64,000 nucleotides of DNA from Pontibacter chinhatensis (GTDB taxonomy: Bacteria > Bacteroidota > Bacteroidia > Cytophagales > Hymenobacteraceae): NCBI RefSeq assembly GCF_900113285.1, contig NZ_FOOT01000002.1, forward strand, positions 248,001 through 312,000. Reading direction: 5' to 3'. Shown here one piece after another: positions 46,801 through 54,944 of this stretch. Position 1 is the stretch's first letter; each line of letters begins with the position of its first letter. The notes below the pieces were generated by a model. That model was given only the letters and a program-made list of their open reading frames with translations, was not told where the DNA came from and made no database searches. The position numbers and the translations under genes are program-made.

Positions 46801-48435
46801 ATGCTGCTTATCCGCAAAACGAATGCAGACCGCTCTTTGCTTGGCCTGCTGCTTGTGTTATTGCTGCTTCTGTTGTTTAACCTGGGAGGGTGGGGCGTGG
46901 TGGAGACCAGCGAGGCCCGCTACGCCGAGATTAGCCGCGAGATGTGGCAGAGCGGCGACTTGCTGCACCCGCGCCTGCTGGGCATTCAGCATTATCATAA
47001 ACCTCCGCTTACCTACATCATCACTTCCTTTGGGATGGAGCTGTTTGGGCCTGATGCCTTCGGTGCGCGCATTTTCCTGCAGTTCTCGCTGCTGCTGCAA
47101 GTATGGCTCGTTTACCTGATTGCAAAGGTGCTTTTCGGCAACCCGCGGCAGGCCCTACTGGCGGCTGTTTTATACTTTACCATTCCGGCTGTGCTCGTCT
47201 CAGCCCGCAACCTCACCACCGACTCCTTTTTAGCCACCTTTGAGTTGGCCGCCATTTTGGCCTGGCTCAGGTATAAAACCAGGGCAAAGACGGGTTGGCT
47301 ATACTTTTTTTACCTGCTGCTGGCGCTGGCCTTCCTGACCAAGGGGCCGGTGGGGCTGATCTTTCCGGTACTAGTGGCCATTGGCCTTGGGGGAAATTAT
47401 ACTTCGCCTGACAGCCATACTTCCCGATGGCACCACTTGCCCGCGCTGCTGCTTTTCCTGGCAGTGGGCAGCTCCTGGTATATTTACCTCATGGTCAAGG
47501 ATGCCCAGTTTGTGGACTACTTCCTGTTTAAGCATACCGTGCAGCGCTACGCCAACCCCGAAACCTTTGGCCGCTCCAAGCCCTGGTGGTTTTACTTGGT
47601 GTTAGCCCCTGCCCTGAGTTTGCCCTGGTCGGCCATACTTTTTGCGCGCTTCCGGCAACTGCGGGAGATGCCGCGCCCGCTCAAGCGCCTCTTTATACTT
47701 TGGATACTGGTGCCACTGGTCTTTTTCTCCTTCTCCGGCTCCAAGCTCATACTTTACATCCTGCCCATTTTTGCGGGTCAGGCGCTGCTGACTACCTGGG
47801 TGCTCATCCACATGCCCGAGAAAACTGCCAGAAAGGCCATGAACTACGGCCTTGCATACCTGGTGGTGCTGACAGTAGCGCTCTTTGTGGCGCCGCTGCT
47901 GCCTGTAGGCATCACGCTGCCCTGGCGGGTGCTCACCTTTCCGGTGCTTATACTAGGCGCCCTGGCAGTGCTTTGGACGGGCGAGCGGTTGCCCCAGCAG
48001 AAACTTGTGTATGGTGCCCTGGTATTTACGGCGCTGCTCCTGCCCTATTCCACCAAGCTGCTGGAGCACAACCCACAGTTCACGAACGGCAGCCGCCCTA
48101 TTGCCGAGGTCATCCGGGAGAACAACCTGGAGCAGCGGCCGGTGCTGGTGTATAACAGGCTGCTCCCATCGCTGGCCTTTGAGCTTAACAAAAATATCGT
48201 TTCGATTAATGACGGCAGCGACAAACTAGTACGGGAAGTACAGTTTGAGCGCGACGAGAAGTGGCAAGAGGAACTGCTGCAACTGAGCCGTCCGGAGTCC
48301 ATGCAGCGGCTGCAGGAGTTGCTGCAACAAGAACCGGTGCTGGTGGTAAAAAATGAGCTTCCTGAGGAGCGACGATGGATACTTAAGCATTTTGACGAGC
48401 AGCGGCAGGTGGGTGAGTGGACGGTGTATTATTAA
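46801..48435 (+). CDS. GT39 family (ArnT/PMT-like) membrane glycosyltransferase
   Basis: A 544-residue GT-C enzyme with about 12 membrane helices in the first ~430 residues and a periplasmic C-terminal domain. The first periplasmic loop has the catalytic-type segment VVETSEARYAEISREM and PRLLGIQHYHKPPLTYI, as in ArnT and related dolichol-phosphate-mannose-dependent transferases. It should take a sugar from the lipid carrier made by the GT2 gene and put it on lipid A, a glycan or a protein in the periplasm. Acceptor unknown. Last gene of the three-gene unit, followed by mosaic repeat copy B. Confidence 0.9.
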   Translation: MLLIRKTNADRSLLGLLLVLLLLLLFNLGGWGVVETSEARYAEISREMWQSGDLLHPRLLGIQHYHKPPLTYIITSFGMELFGPDAFGARIFLQFSLLLQVWLVYLIAKVLFGNPRQALLAAVLYFTIPAVLVSARNLTTDSFLATFELAAILAWLRYKTRAKTGWLYFFYLLLALAFLTKGPVGLIFPVLVAIGLGGNYTSPDSHTSRWHHLPALLLFLAVGSSWYIYLMVKDAQFVDYFLFKHTVQRYANPETFGRSKPWWFYLVLAPALSLPWSAILFARFRQLREMPRPLKRLFILWILVPLVFFSFSGSKLILYILPIFAGQALLTTWVLIHMPEKTARKAMNYGLAYLVVLTVALFVAPLLPVGITLPWRVLTFPVLILGALAVLWTGERLPQQKLVYGALVFTALLLPYSTKLLEHNPQFTNGSRPIAEVIRENNLEQRPVLVYNRLLPSLAFELNKNIVSINDGSDKLVREVQFERDEKWQEELLQLSRPESMQRLQELLQQEPVLVVKNELPEERRWILKHFDEQRQVGEWTVYY

Positions 48436-48495
48436 GGATGACGTCGGCACTTGCGCCTTTCTTCGGAACAGCTCAGTGATTTTGTTTATATTAAC

Positions 48496-49160
48496 CGGGT
48501 CCAACCACCCCTAACCCCTCCTTATCCAAGGCGGGGATTTACGTAATTGCTTTGGCTGAAGTATAAGTTTTATAGCTTCTGTTTTCATCCGCAAAAGTGT
48601 ATACACCCCTGTGGACCCCTCAAGGGGACAGTTTATACTTCATACTTTCTCTGTCATCTCGAGCAGGGCGAGAGATCTATCCGGAATTCTCTTCAGTTCT
48701 CTCCCGAAGGTCGAGATGACAGCAATGGCCAGAGCTATCGAATGATTCCCAGCCTTTGGGCTGAGCGCCTCGAGAGGTTCCGGTGACGAGCGGCAGCCCG
48801 AGGCATGAGGGCAGGAAGCGAAAGCAGCGCGATGCCCGAAGGCGAGCCCTCTCGGGCTTGAGAGCTCCAAAGCCAGAGATGCAACGAGACGTTTGTGGGA
48901 ACTAGAGGATGAACGGTAGCTAGTAAGGATAGCTTGGTTCAGGTTGCGGGAAGCAGCGGCTATGAAAGTATAAGCCGGCAAGTATGAAAAGACATGTTCT
49001 ACCAGCTCGCGCCAGCTGGTACCAAAGTATAAAGCAGCAAGTAGATGAAGTATAAGTTCCGGGGACTTGGAAGTCCGCAGCAGCATTGGCTTCGAACAAG
49101 GGTGTCCGAAACAGCGGTGTAGCCGAAGTACAAAGTATAACGAAAGTATACCAAGCTATA
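48496..49160 (+). repeat. Mosaic intergenic repeat, copy B
   Basis: Shares with copy A the CCAACCACCCCTAACCCCTCC opening, CTTTGGCTGAAGTATAAG (48551), CCCCTCAAGGGGACAG (48615), CTATCGAATGATTCCCAGCC (48736) and CTAGTAAGGATAGCTTG (48918). It has its own insert 48652-48722 bounded by the inverted repeat CTGTCATCTCGA / TCGAGATGACAG, and a hairpin TACCAGCT / AGCTGGTA (49000-49021). Six or more AAGTATA words occur in the last 200 bases. Frames such as 48640-49086 are spurious. Confidence 0.85.
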
Positions 49161-49165
49161 AAAAC

Positions 49166-49198
49166 AAAAAAGGCTGACCCCGAAAGATCAGCCTTTTT
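49166..49198 (-). terminator. Terminator of tRNA-Leu
   Basis: AAAAAGGCTGA / TCAGCCTTTTT stem, loop CCCCGAAAGA, 12 bases past the tRNA 3' end on the minus strand. Confidence 0.88.
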
Positions 49199-49209
49199 AT
49201 GATTTAGTG

Positions 49210-49291
49210 TGCGCAAGAAAGGACTCGAACCTTCACACCTTGCGGAACTGCCGCCTGAAGACAGCGCGTCTACCAATTTCGCCACTTGCGC
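49210..49291 (-). tRNA. tRNA-Leu (anticodon CAG)
   Basis: An 82-base class II tRNA read on the minus strand. Acceptor arms GCGCAAG / CTTGCGC pair fully; the D region is TGGCGAAATTGGTAGACGCG; the anticodon stem CTGTC / GGCAG encloses loop TTCAGGC with anticodon CAG, decoding CUG; a short variable arm (TTCCGCAAGGTGT region) and a T arm with GGTTCGAGTCC follow. The discriminator is A and CCA is not encoded. Confidence 0.95.
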
Positions 49292-49398
49292 TTGATTCAC
49301 TATATCAATTAACGTCCCAAAACCCTTTAACCCTTTGTTTATTGGGATTGCAAAAGTAAGGCAAGCTTTCAGATAAGTCAATACCCTGGAGAAAAAAT

Positions 49399-50118
49399 TT
49401 ATTTCTTTTCCTCCGGCTCTTCCAGCACCAGGGGCGTAATCTCCTTACCCGAGTAGCGCTCCAGCCGGCGAAGCAGCGTCAGCCCGATCACAACCCACAG
49501 AAAACCAGCAGCAAAGCCAGCCAATACGTCGGTGGCATAGTGCACGCGCAGGTAAATACGGCTGAACCCAATCAGGACTACAAAAACAACCAGCAGCATA
49601 ATGAGCAGGTTACGCAGGTGCACATCCTTTACATTGTGCCACACCAGGTAAATCAACAACCCGTAAAACGAAGCCGCCACCATGCTGTGCCCGCTCGGGA
49701 AGCTCAGTCCGGAAGCCTCCACCAAGGGCGAGATTGGCCGCTCGCGGTCGAAAAAATACTTCAGGATAATGTTGAGCGAGATGCTGCCCAGTGCTACCAC
49801 CGGCACCCTCACGGAATTCCAGCGGTGCTTGCGGACAAACAGGTAATAGGCCACCAGCGCCAAAGCCGCAGGCGTCAGAAACTGCCGGGAGGCGAAAAAG
49901 GTAACGAACTTAATAAGCCCGTCCATGAAAGGGCTGCTGATGTTTGCCGCAAAGCCAAAGGCCGCCTCATCGAGCCATACTTCTTCGCCCTGCATTATCT
50001 CCCGGCCCAGCCACAGAAACACCACAATGCAGGCGATAAACAGCGCCCAGATAAAGACCAGCTCCACGGTAAAAAGCGCCGCAGAGGCCACCATCCGTTT
50101 ATAGAAAGTGCGTATCAT
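49399..50118 (-). CDS. PAP2 family phosphatase (paralogue)
   Basis: A 239-residue membrane phosphatase with the three PAP2 motifs: KYFFDRERP, FPSGHSM and SRIYLRVHYATDV. It is clearly related to the PAP2 gene at 44591 (shared FPSGH(A/S)M and GFSRIYLRVHYATDVLAG segments) but carries a charged C-terminal tail (EEPEEKK). It lies behind the GT39 module, on the other strand. Likely acts on a lipid pyrophosphate or lipid A phosphate; which one cannot be told. Confidence 0.9.
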   Translation of the reverse strand: MIRTFYKRMVASAALFTVELVFIWALFIACIVVFLWLGREIMQGEEVWLDEAAFGFAANISSPFMDGLIKFVTFFASRQFLTPAALALVAYYLFVRKHRWNSVRVPVVALGSISLNIILKYFFDRERPISPLVEASGLSFPSGHSMVAASFYGLLIYLVWHNVKDVHLRNLLIMLLVVFVVLIGFSRIYLRVHYATDVLAGFAAGFLWVVIGLTLLRRLERYSGKEITPLVLEEPEEKK

Positions 50119-50187
50119 ACTATCACGTTATCATCTTAGAAGCGTATTTAAATCCTGTTTCCTACAGAATATCATCATACGTAAACT

Positions 50188-50733
50188 ATGAAAGAGAGCA
50201 TCAGGTTATTTGTGGCTGCCCCTCTTCCGGCCGATTTACTGCAGGAGCTGCAGCAGCAACTGCAGCAATTTAAACACCCTGCGCTGCGCTTTTTGCCGCC
50301 CCAGAACCTGCACCTCACGCTCTACTTCATCGGCAACGTGCCGGCGCACGAGCTGCCAAGTATAAAAGAGCGCGTGGCACGCGTGGCCCAACAGCACCAG
50401 CGCTTTACGCTGCAATTCGAGCAGACGGAGCCTGGTCCCAAACCCAGGCACCCGCGCCTGATTTGGGCACGTTTTGCACGCCACGCTTCCTTTGAGGCTC
50501 TGAGCAGGCACCTGACCGAAGAACTGACTGCGCAGCCCCCGGCAAACCTGAAGGCCATTCCGCATATTACGCTGGCCCGCTTCCGGAAAGACAGCCAACC
50601 GCCCCGGGATTTGCCGCTTGTCACCTCAGAAAAGCCCCTGGAACTGCCCGTGCAGGAGGTAGGCCTGTGGCAATCGGTGCTGGGCTCGCCTCACCCTACT
50701 TATTCGGTGCTGGAACGATACCCGCTGGGCTAA
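50188..50733 (+). CDS. thpR: RNA 2',3'-cyclic phosphodiesterase (LigT/ThpR)
   Basis: A 181-residue 2H phosphoesterase. The two catalytic HxT motifs are HLTLYF (residue 42) and HITLARF (about residue 126). Start and length fit the family (IRLFVAAPLPADLLQEL...). ThpR opens 2',3'-cyclic phosphates on RNA ends and can join tRNA halves in vitro. pncC follows after 59 bases. Confidence 0.92.
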   Translation: MKESIRLFVAAPLPADLLQELQQQLQQFKHPALRFLPPQNLHLTLYFIGNVPAHELPSIKERVARVAQQHQRFTLQFEQTEPGPKPRHPRLIWARFARHASFEALSRHLTEELTAQPPANLKAIPHITLARFRKDSQPPRDLPLVTSEKPLELPVQEVGLWQSVLGSPHPTYSVLERYPLG

Positions 50734-50792
50734 AACCCGCAGGCGCCAAACACAGTACAACAAGCTGCAATTTAAGTTTCTAACGAGCATAT

Positions 50793-51284
50793 ATGAACCA
50801 AGCAGAACTTACCGAGCTGGTAATGGGATTGAAGGACAAAGGCCTGACCGTGGCATTTGCAGAGAGCTGCACGGCCGGCATGCTGGCCTCAGAGTTTGTA
50901 AGGGCAAAGGGCAGCAGCGATGTGCTGAAAGGCAGCCTGGTGGTGTACCAGCCGGAGGTAAAGCAGAAACTGCTGGGCGTTAAGAAACAGACCCTGGACC
51001 TCTACACAGCGGAATCGCAGCAGGTGACCAACGAGATGGTAATGGGCCTGAAGAAGATGCTGGGCGCCGATATCAGCATCGCCACTACCGGCCTGGCCGG
51101 GCCCGGCGGCTCCGAAACAGAGGAGAAGCCCGTGGGCACGATGTTCGTTTCCATACTTTACAACGGCAAGGCCGAGGAATTCCGGGAGCACTTTGAGGGC
51201 AACACCGAAAGTATACGCAAGCAGTTGGTAGACTACATCTTTCAGAAACTGGTAGGCATCCTGGACCAACATTACAAACGCTAA
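50793..51284 (+). CDS. pncC: Stand-alone nicotinamide-nucleotide amidohydrolase (PncC/CinA C-terminal domain)
   Basis: A 163-residue protein equal to the C-terminal domain of CinA. Motifs: VAFAESCTAGMLASEF (catalytic Ser/Lys region), STTGLAGPGGSETEEKPVGTMFVSI-type segment near residue 95 (IATTGLAGPGGS). It would deamidate NMN to nicotinate mononucleotide. It duplicates the domain in the full CinA at 7105-8364, so two amidase forms exist in this genome. Confidence 0.93.
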   Translation: MNQAELTELVMGLKDKGLTVAFAESCTAGMLASEFVRAKGSSDVLKGSLVVYQPEVKQKLLGVKKQTLDLYTAESQQVTNEMVMGLKKMLGADISIATTGLAGPGGSETEEKPVGTMFVSILYNGKAEEFREHFEGNTESIRKQLVDYIFQKLVGILDQHYKR

Positions 51285-51319
51285 TCCTTACCTTAGCGCC
51301 CGCACCAATCACTTATACT

Positions 51320-51988
51320 TTGCCCCAACTCCCTGATAGCGGATTTAACCGGGTTGCCCCTTTTTACGATGCACTGGCGCGGCTGGTGTATGGCAATGCC
51401 CTGGAGCAGGCACAGCTGGCCTTGCTGCCCTTTGTGCCACAGCAGACGCGCGTGCTGGTGATTGGCGGCGGCACGGGCTGGCTGTTGGAGCAGCTGCTGC
51501 AAACCGGCAAGAAGCTCGACATTTTATACCTGGAGGCCGCCCCGGCCATGCTGCAGCGTGCCGAGCGAAAGTATAGCAAGTATAAAAAGCCGCTTCACTG
51601 CCACGTTACCTTTCGCCTGGGCACCGAGCAAAGTATAAATCCCGGCGAGCAATTCGACGTCATCTTCACCCCTTTCCTGTTAGATCTTTTCCCGCCGCAG
51701 CGCCTGCAGGTGCTCATGAGCAAATTGGCGGCTGCTCTATCTCCGGATGGCCAATGGCTTTTTGCCGACTTCTGGCCTGTTCAGCAGCCCGCGCCCTGGT
51801 GGCAGCATCTGTTAATCAGGGGTATGTATACGTTCTTCGGATGGCTCAGCAACGTACAGGCCACGCAACTACCAGACTACAAAGCCCATTTCGACGCCTT
51901 AGGGTTCCGCGAAAAGTATAGCCAGCCGTTTTACGGGGGCATGGTGCAGGCAAAAGCGCTGGAGAGAGTTGGGGAGTTGGGGAGTTAG
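51320..51988 (+). CDS. Class I SAM-dependent methyltransferase
   Basis: A 222-residue methyltransferase. Motif I is VLVIGGGTGWLLEQLL near residue 45, the acidic residue of motif II is in LYLEAAPAML, and LSPDGQWLFADFW is the later strand. It starts at a TTG (51320); no ATG is available before the domain. Substrate unknown; the VAPFYDALARLVYG opening is as in small ubiE-like enzymes. The 3' end runs into the GTTGGGGAG/GTTAGAAAG repeat, which codes its last residues (VGELGS). Confidence 0.8.
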   Translation: MPQLPDSGFNRVAPFYDALARLVYGNALEQAQLALLPFVPQQTRVLVIGGGTGWLLEQLLQTGKKLDILYLEAAPAMLQRAERKYSKYKKPLHCHVTFRLGTEQSINPGEQFDVIFTPFLLDLFPPQRLQVLMSKLAAALSPDGQWLFADFWPVQQPAPWWQHLLIRGMYTFFGWLSNVQATQLPDYKAHFDALGFREKYSQPFYGGMVQAKALERVGELGS

Positions 51989-52030
51989 AAAGTTAGAAGG
52001 TTAGAAGGTTAGAAAGTTAAAAAGTTAGGC
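51966..52030 (+). repeat. Short direct repeats GTTAGAAAG / GTTAGAAGG
   Basis: Seven or so degenerate units (GTTGGGGA, GTTAGAAA, GTTAGAAG, GTTAAAAA) in tandem, overlapping the end of the methyltransferase gene. The same units recur at 60388-60490. Confidence 0.8.
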
Positions 52031-52106
52031 GTTGGCTTAAAGCTCAATGAGCAACTAAAAACAGATAAATGTTAACTGATAACTGTTAATTGCTAACTGA
52101 TTAGAG

Positions 52107-52137
52107 TTGCTCCCCTATTTACCAATCCCTATATTTA
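52107..52137 (+). promoter_or_regulatory. Bacteroidota-type promoter for the M61 peptidase gene
   Basis: TTG (52107-52109), a 20-base spacer and TATATTTA (52130-52137; one base off TAnnTTTG), 24 bases before ATG 52162. Confidence 0.5.
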
Positions 52138-52161
52138 GCTTTCCAACTTTACTGACCTAAA

Positions 52162-53994
52162 ATGAAACCAAAAGTATATAGCCTGCTGGGGCTGGCGATG
52201 GGGCTGATGATGCAACCGGCTCTGGCGCAGCAGCAGGTAACTTATGATTTGTCTTTCCCGAACGCAGCGCACCACGAGACGGAGATAAAAGTTACGTTTT
52301 CTGATATCCAGGGTGACACCTTGAAGGTACTGATGCCGCGCAGCTCGCCCGGTCGTTATGCCTTGCACGAGTTTGCCAAGAACGTGTACAACGTAAAAGC
52401 CACCAACGCGCAGGGGCAGCCGCTGCAACTGGTACGGCTGAACGTAAACGAGTGGGGCGTAGTGAACCACCAGGGCCAGGCCACCGTCAGCTATACTTTG
52501 TTTGCCGACCAGGCCGACGGCACCTACGCCGCTGTTGACGAAACCCACGCCCACCTGAACGCACCTGCCAGCCTGATGTATGCGCGCGAGTTCGAGGCGG
52601 CACCGGCTTACCTCACCTTTCATATCCCGCAAGGCAGCAACTGGAAAGTGGCCACGCAGCTACGGCATGAGCAAGGCAACACCTACTCCGCCCCCAACTT
52701 CCAGTACCTGATGGACAGCCCCATGGAGCTGAGCAACTTCGATTTTGCCGAGTGGACGGTGAATAGCGGCGGCAAGCCACAAACCATACAAGTGGCGCTG
52801 CACCACCACGGCACCAAAGAGCAGTTCGAGGAATACGTGGCGCACACCAAGGCTATCGTAGCCGAGCAGCAGGCCGTGTTCGGGCAGCTACCTGCCTTTG
52901 ATTACGGTCGTTATACCTTCATCGGCTGCTATCTTCCGCAGGCCTCCGGCGACGGCATGGAACACCGCAACTCCACTATCCTGACCAGCTCACGCCCGTT
53001 GGCCTCGGCCATGGGGCCGCTGCTGAACACGGTGTCTCATGAGTTTTTCCATGCCTGGAACGTGGAGCGCATCCGCCCTAAATCCCTGGAGCCATTCAAC
53101 TTTCAGGAGGCCAATATGAGCGAGGCGCTGTGGCTGGCTGAGGGCTTCACGAGCTACTACGGCGACCTGACGATGGCCCGCGCCGGCATTTACGACTTGA
53201 AAAAGTATGCTTCTGACCTGGCCGGAGACTTGAACTACGTGCTGCTCACGCCGGGCAGGCAGTATCACAGTTTGGTTGAGATGAGCCAGCAGGCGCCTTT
53301 TGTGGATGCCGCCCGCTCCGTGGACCCGGTGAACCGCCACAACACCTTTATCTCCTACTATACTTATGGCAGCATGATTGGCATGGGCCTGGACCTGACG
53401 CTGCGCCGCGACTACAACAAAACGCTGGACGACTTTATGCAGGCGCTCTGGCAAAAGTATGGCGCTACCGAAAAGCCTTATACCATGGCCGATGTGGAGG
53501 AAACGCTGGCGCAGGTAACCGGCGATGCCGCCTTTGCCCGAAAGTTCTTCGCGGAGAGCATCTTCGGAAGCGAACTGCCCGACTACACAGCACTGCTCGC
53601 GCTGGCTGGGCTTGAATTGAGAAAGTCCAAGCCGGGTGAGGCTACGGTAAGCATGCTCAACTTTACCTATAAAGACGGCACGGCCACCATCGCCAACGGC
53701 ACGTTTGTGCACACAGGCGCTTACAAAGCCGGCCTCGAGAAGGGCGATGTAATCCTGACCTTTGATGGGCGTAAGCTCAAATCAGAAAAAGAACTGGAGA
53801 AAATTCTCAAAAAGCACAAACCCGGCGATACAGTACCGGTTACCTACACGCGGCACGGGCAGACCCGCACCACCAGCTTTGTGCTGGATGAAGTGCCGCT
53901 CTTCGAGGTAGTGCCTTACGAAAGTATAGGCAAGCAACTGACGCCGCAGATGCAGTCCTTCCGCGCGGGATGGCTGGGGGCAAAGGCTAAATAG
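52162..53994 (+). CDS. M61 family peptidase with PDZ domain
   Basis: A 610-residue exported zinc peptidase of the glycyl-aminopeptidase (M61) family. Signal peptide MKPKVYSLLGLAMGLMMQPALA. The zinc motif HEFFH is at residues 293-297 in TVSHEFFHAWNVERIRPKSLEPF, and the third ligand Glu is in EALWLAEGFTSYYGDL. A PDZ domain occupies roughly residues 510-590 (GTFVHTGAYKAGLEKGDVILTFDGRKLKSEKELEKIL). Known M61 enzymes prefer Gly or Ala at the N-terminus of the substrate. Confidence 0.93.
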   Translation: MKPKVYSLLGLAMGLMMQPALAQQQVTYDLSFPNAAHHETEIKVTFSDIQGDTLKVLMPRSSPGRYALHEFAKNVYNVKATNAQGQPLQLVRLNVNEWGVVNHQGQATVSYTLFADQADGTYAAVDETHAHLNAPASLMYAREFEAAPAYLTFHIPQGSNWKVATQLRHEQGNTYSAPNFQYLMDSPMELSNFDFAEWTVNSGGKPQTIQVALHHHGTKEQFEEYVAHTKAIVAEQQAVFGQLPAFDYGRYTFIGCYLPQASGDGMEHRNSTILTSSRPLASAMGPLLNTVSHEFFHAWNVERIRPKSLEPFNFQEANMSEALWLAEGFTSYYGDLTMARAGIYDLKKYASDLAGDLNYVLLTPGRQYHSLVEMSQQAPFVDAARSVDPVNRHNTFISYYTYGSMIGMGLDLTLRRDYNKTLDDFMQALWQKYGATEKPYTMADVEETLAQVTGDAAFARKFFAESIFGSELPDYTALLALAGLELRKSKPGEATVSMLNFTYKDGTATIANGTFVHTGAYKAGLEKGDVILTFDGRKLKSEKELEKILKKHKPGDTVPVTYTRHGQTRTTSFVLDEVPLFEVVPYESIGKQLTPQMQSFRAGWLGAKAK

Positions 53995-54027
53995 CAGTAT
54001 CCGTATACTTTATGGCGGCCCGCTCCG

Positions 54028-54060
54028 TTTTGCATTTGAACCATCTAAGCCGTACCTTAG
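54028..54060 (+). promoter_or_regulatory. Candidate promoter for the barrel-like gene
   Basis: TTTTG (54028-54032), a 20-base spacer and TACCTTAG (54053-54060; one base off TAnnTTTG). Confidence 0.4.
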
Positions 54061-54090
54061 TATAAGATTTTATACTTGAGCAATTTCCAC

Positions 54091-54744
54091 GTGAAAAATA
54101 TACTTAGAACCCTACTGGTTGCCGGACTGCTGTATGCCGGGCCAGGCTTAGCGCAGAGCGTAAAGCCGAGCCTGGAGGCTGCGCCGGTGCCGGCTCAAAC
54201 CACGCCTGTCCCGACGACCACTGTAGAAAAGGAGCAAACAAAGGCCGAGAAGCCCTCCTGGCAAGGACCTAAGTTAAGCTACGGCCTGAACATGGGCGCC
54301 AGCTTCAGCAACGGCCTTGGCAGCGCCACGTACATGGAGCCTTCGGTGCGCTACCAGGTCAGCAACCGCTTTAGGGTGAACACCAGCCTGGCTTACGTGC
54401 ATACTTCCGGCTACAATGTGCCGGTTGCCGGCCCTGAAGGTACCACAGTGCTTTACCGAAACCGCGGCGGCAGCCACTACATCGGCAGCGTGGGCGTGGA
54501 TTACCTGGCCAGCGACCGCCTGATCCTGAGCGGCAACATCTGGCGCGACTTTTCTAAACTGCCTACCAACGACTTCAGAGGCGGTCTCTACAGCCCCGGC
54601 CGCATGGGCGCTGATTTCCGGGCCACTTATAAAATCACGGAACACCTAAGTGTAACCGGCGGCATCCGTTATACCGACGGCGCCTCGCCTTACGGTAACC
54701 CATACTATGGCCCGGGCTACGGCAGCCGGTACGGGTACTGGTAA
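54091..54744 (+). CDS. Outer-membrane beta-barrel-like exported protein
   Basis: About 217 residues from GTG 54091, which gives the signal peptide VKNILRTLLVAGLLYAGPGLAQ; an in-frame TTG at 54076 is less likely. After a Pro/Thr linker the rest alternates strand-like segments (LSYGLNMGASFSNGLG, SVRYQVSNRFRVNTSLAYVH, HYIGSVGVDYLASDRLILSGNIW, FRATYKITEHLSVTGGIRYTDG), as in an 8-strand barrel. The Gly/Tyr-rich tail (NPYYGPGYGSRYGYW) ends in an aromatic residue. Function unknown. Confidence 0.75.
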   Translation: MKNILRTLLVAGLLYAGPGLAQSVKPSLEAAPVPAQTTPVPTTTVEKEQTKAEKPSWQGPKLSYGLNMGASFSNGLGSATYMEPSVRYQVSNRFRVNTSLAYVHTSGYNVPVAGPEGTTVLYRNRGGSHYIGSVGVDYLASDRLILSGNIWRDFSKLPTNDFRGGLYSPGRMGADFRATYKITEHLSVTGGIRYTDGASPYGNPYYGPGYGSRYGYW

Positions 54745-54771
54745 AGGGCAGCAGCCTCGAAAACTTATACC

Positions 54772-54805
54772 ACGCTTCCCTGTTCATGCGGGGAAGCGTT
54801 TTTTT
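54772..54805 (+). terminator. Terminator after the barrel-like gene
   Basis: ACGCTTCCC / GGGAAGCGT stem followed by a T run. Confidence 0.9.
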
Positions 54806-54944
54806 CAGCCTTACAGGGCCTTATCCTAACCAAACTCACCGTTTTAGAAGTATACAGAGGGAAAGAAGGCAAAACTGGGAGAGCCTGGGCAAAGGTTTTA
54901 GCAACAGGCACCGCTCTCTAACGACTACTTAACGAAGACAAACG

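Noticed and set aside
48640-49381. Two open frames (148 and 153 codons) across repeat copy B and the tRNA
   Set aside because: They run through repeat blocks and through the tRNA-Leu gene and have no protein character.
51966-52030. Tandem GTTAGAAAG units considered as a CRISPR array
   Set aside because: Units are 8-9 bases, degenerate and without spacers; no cas genes in the window.
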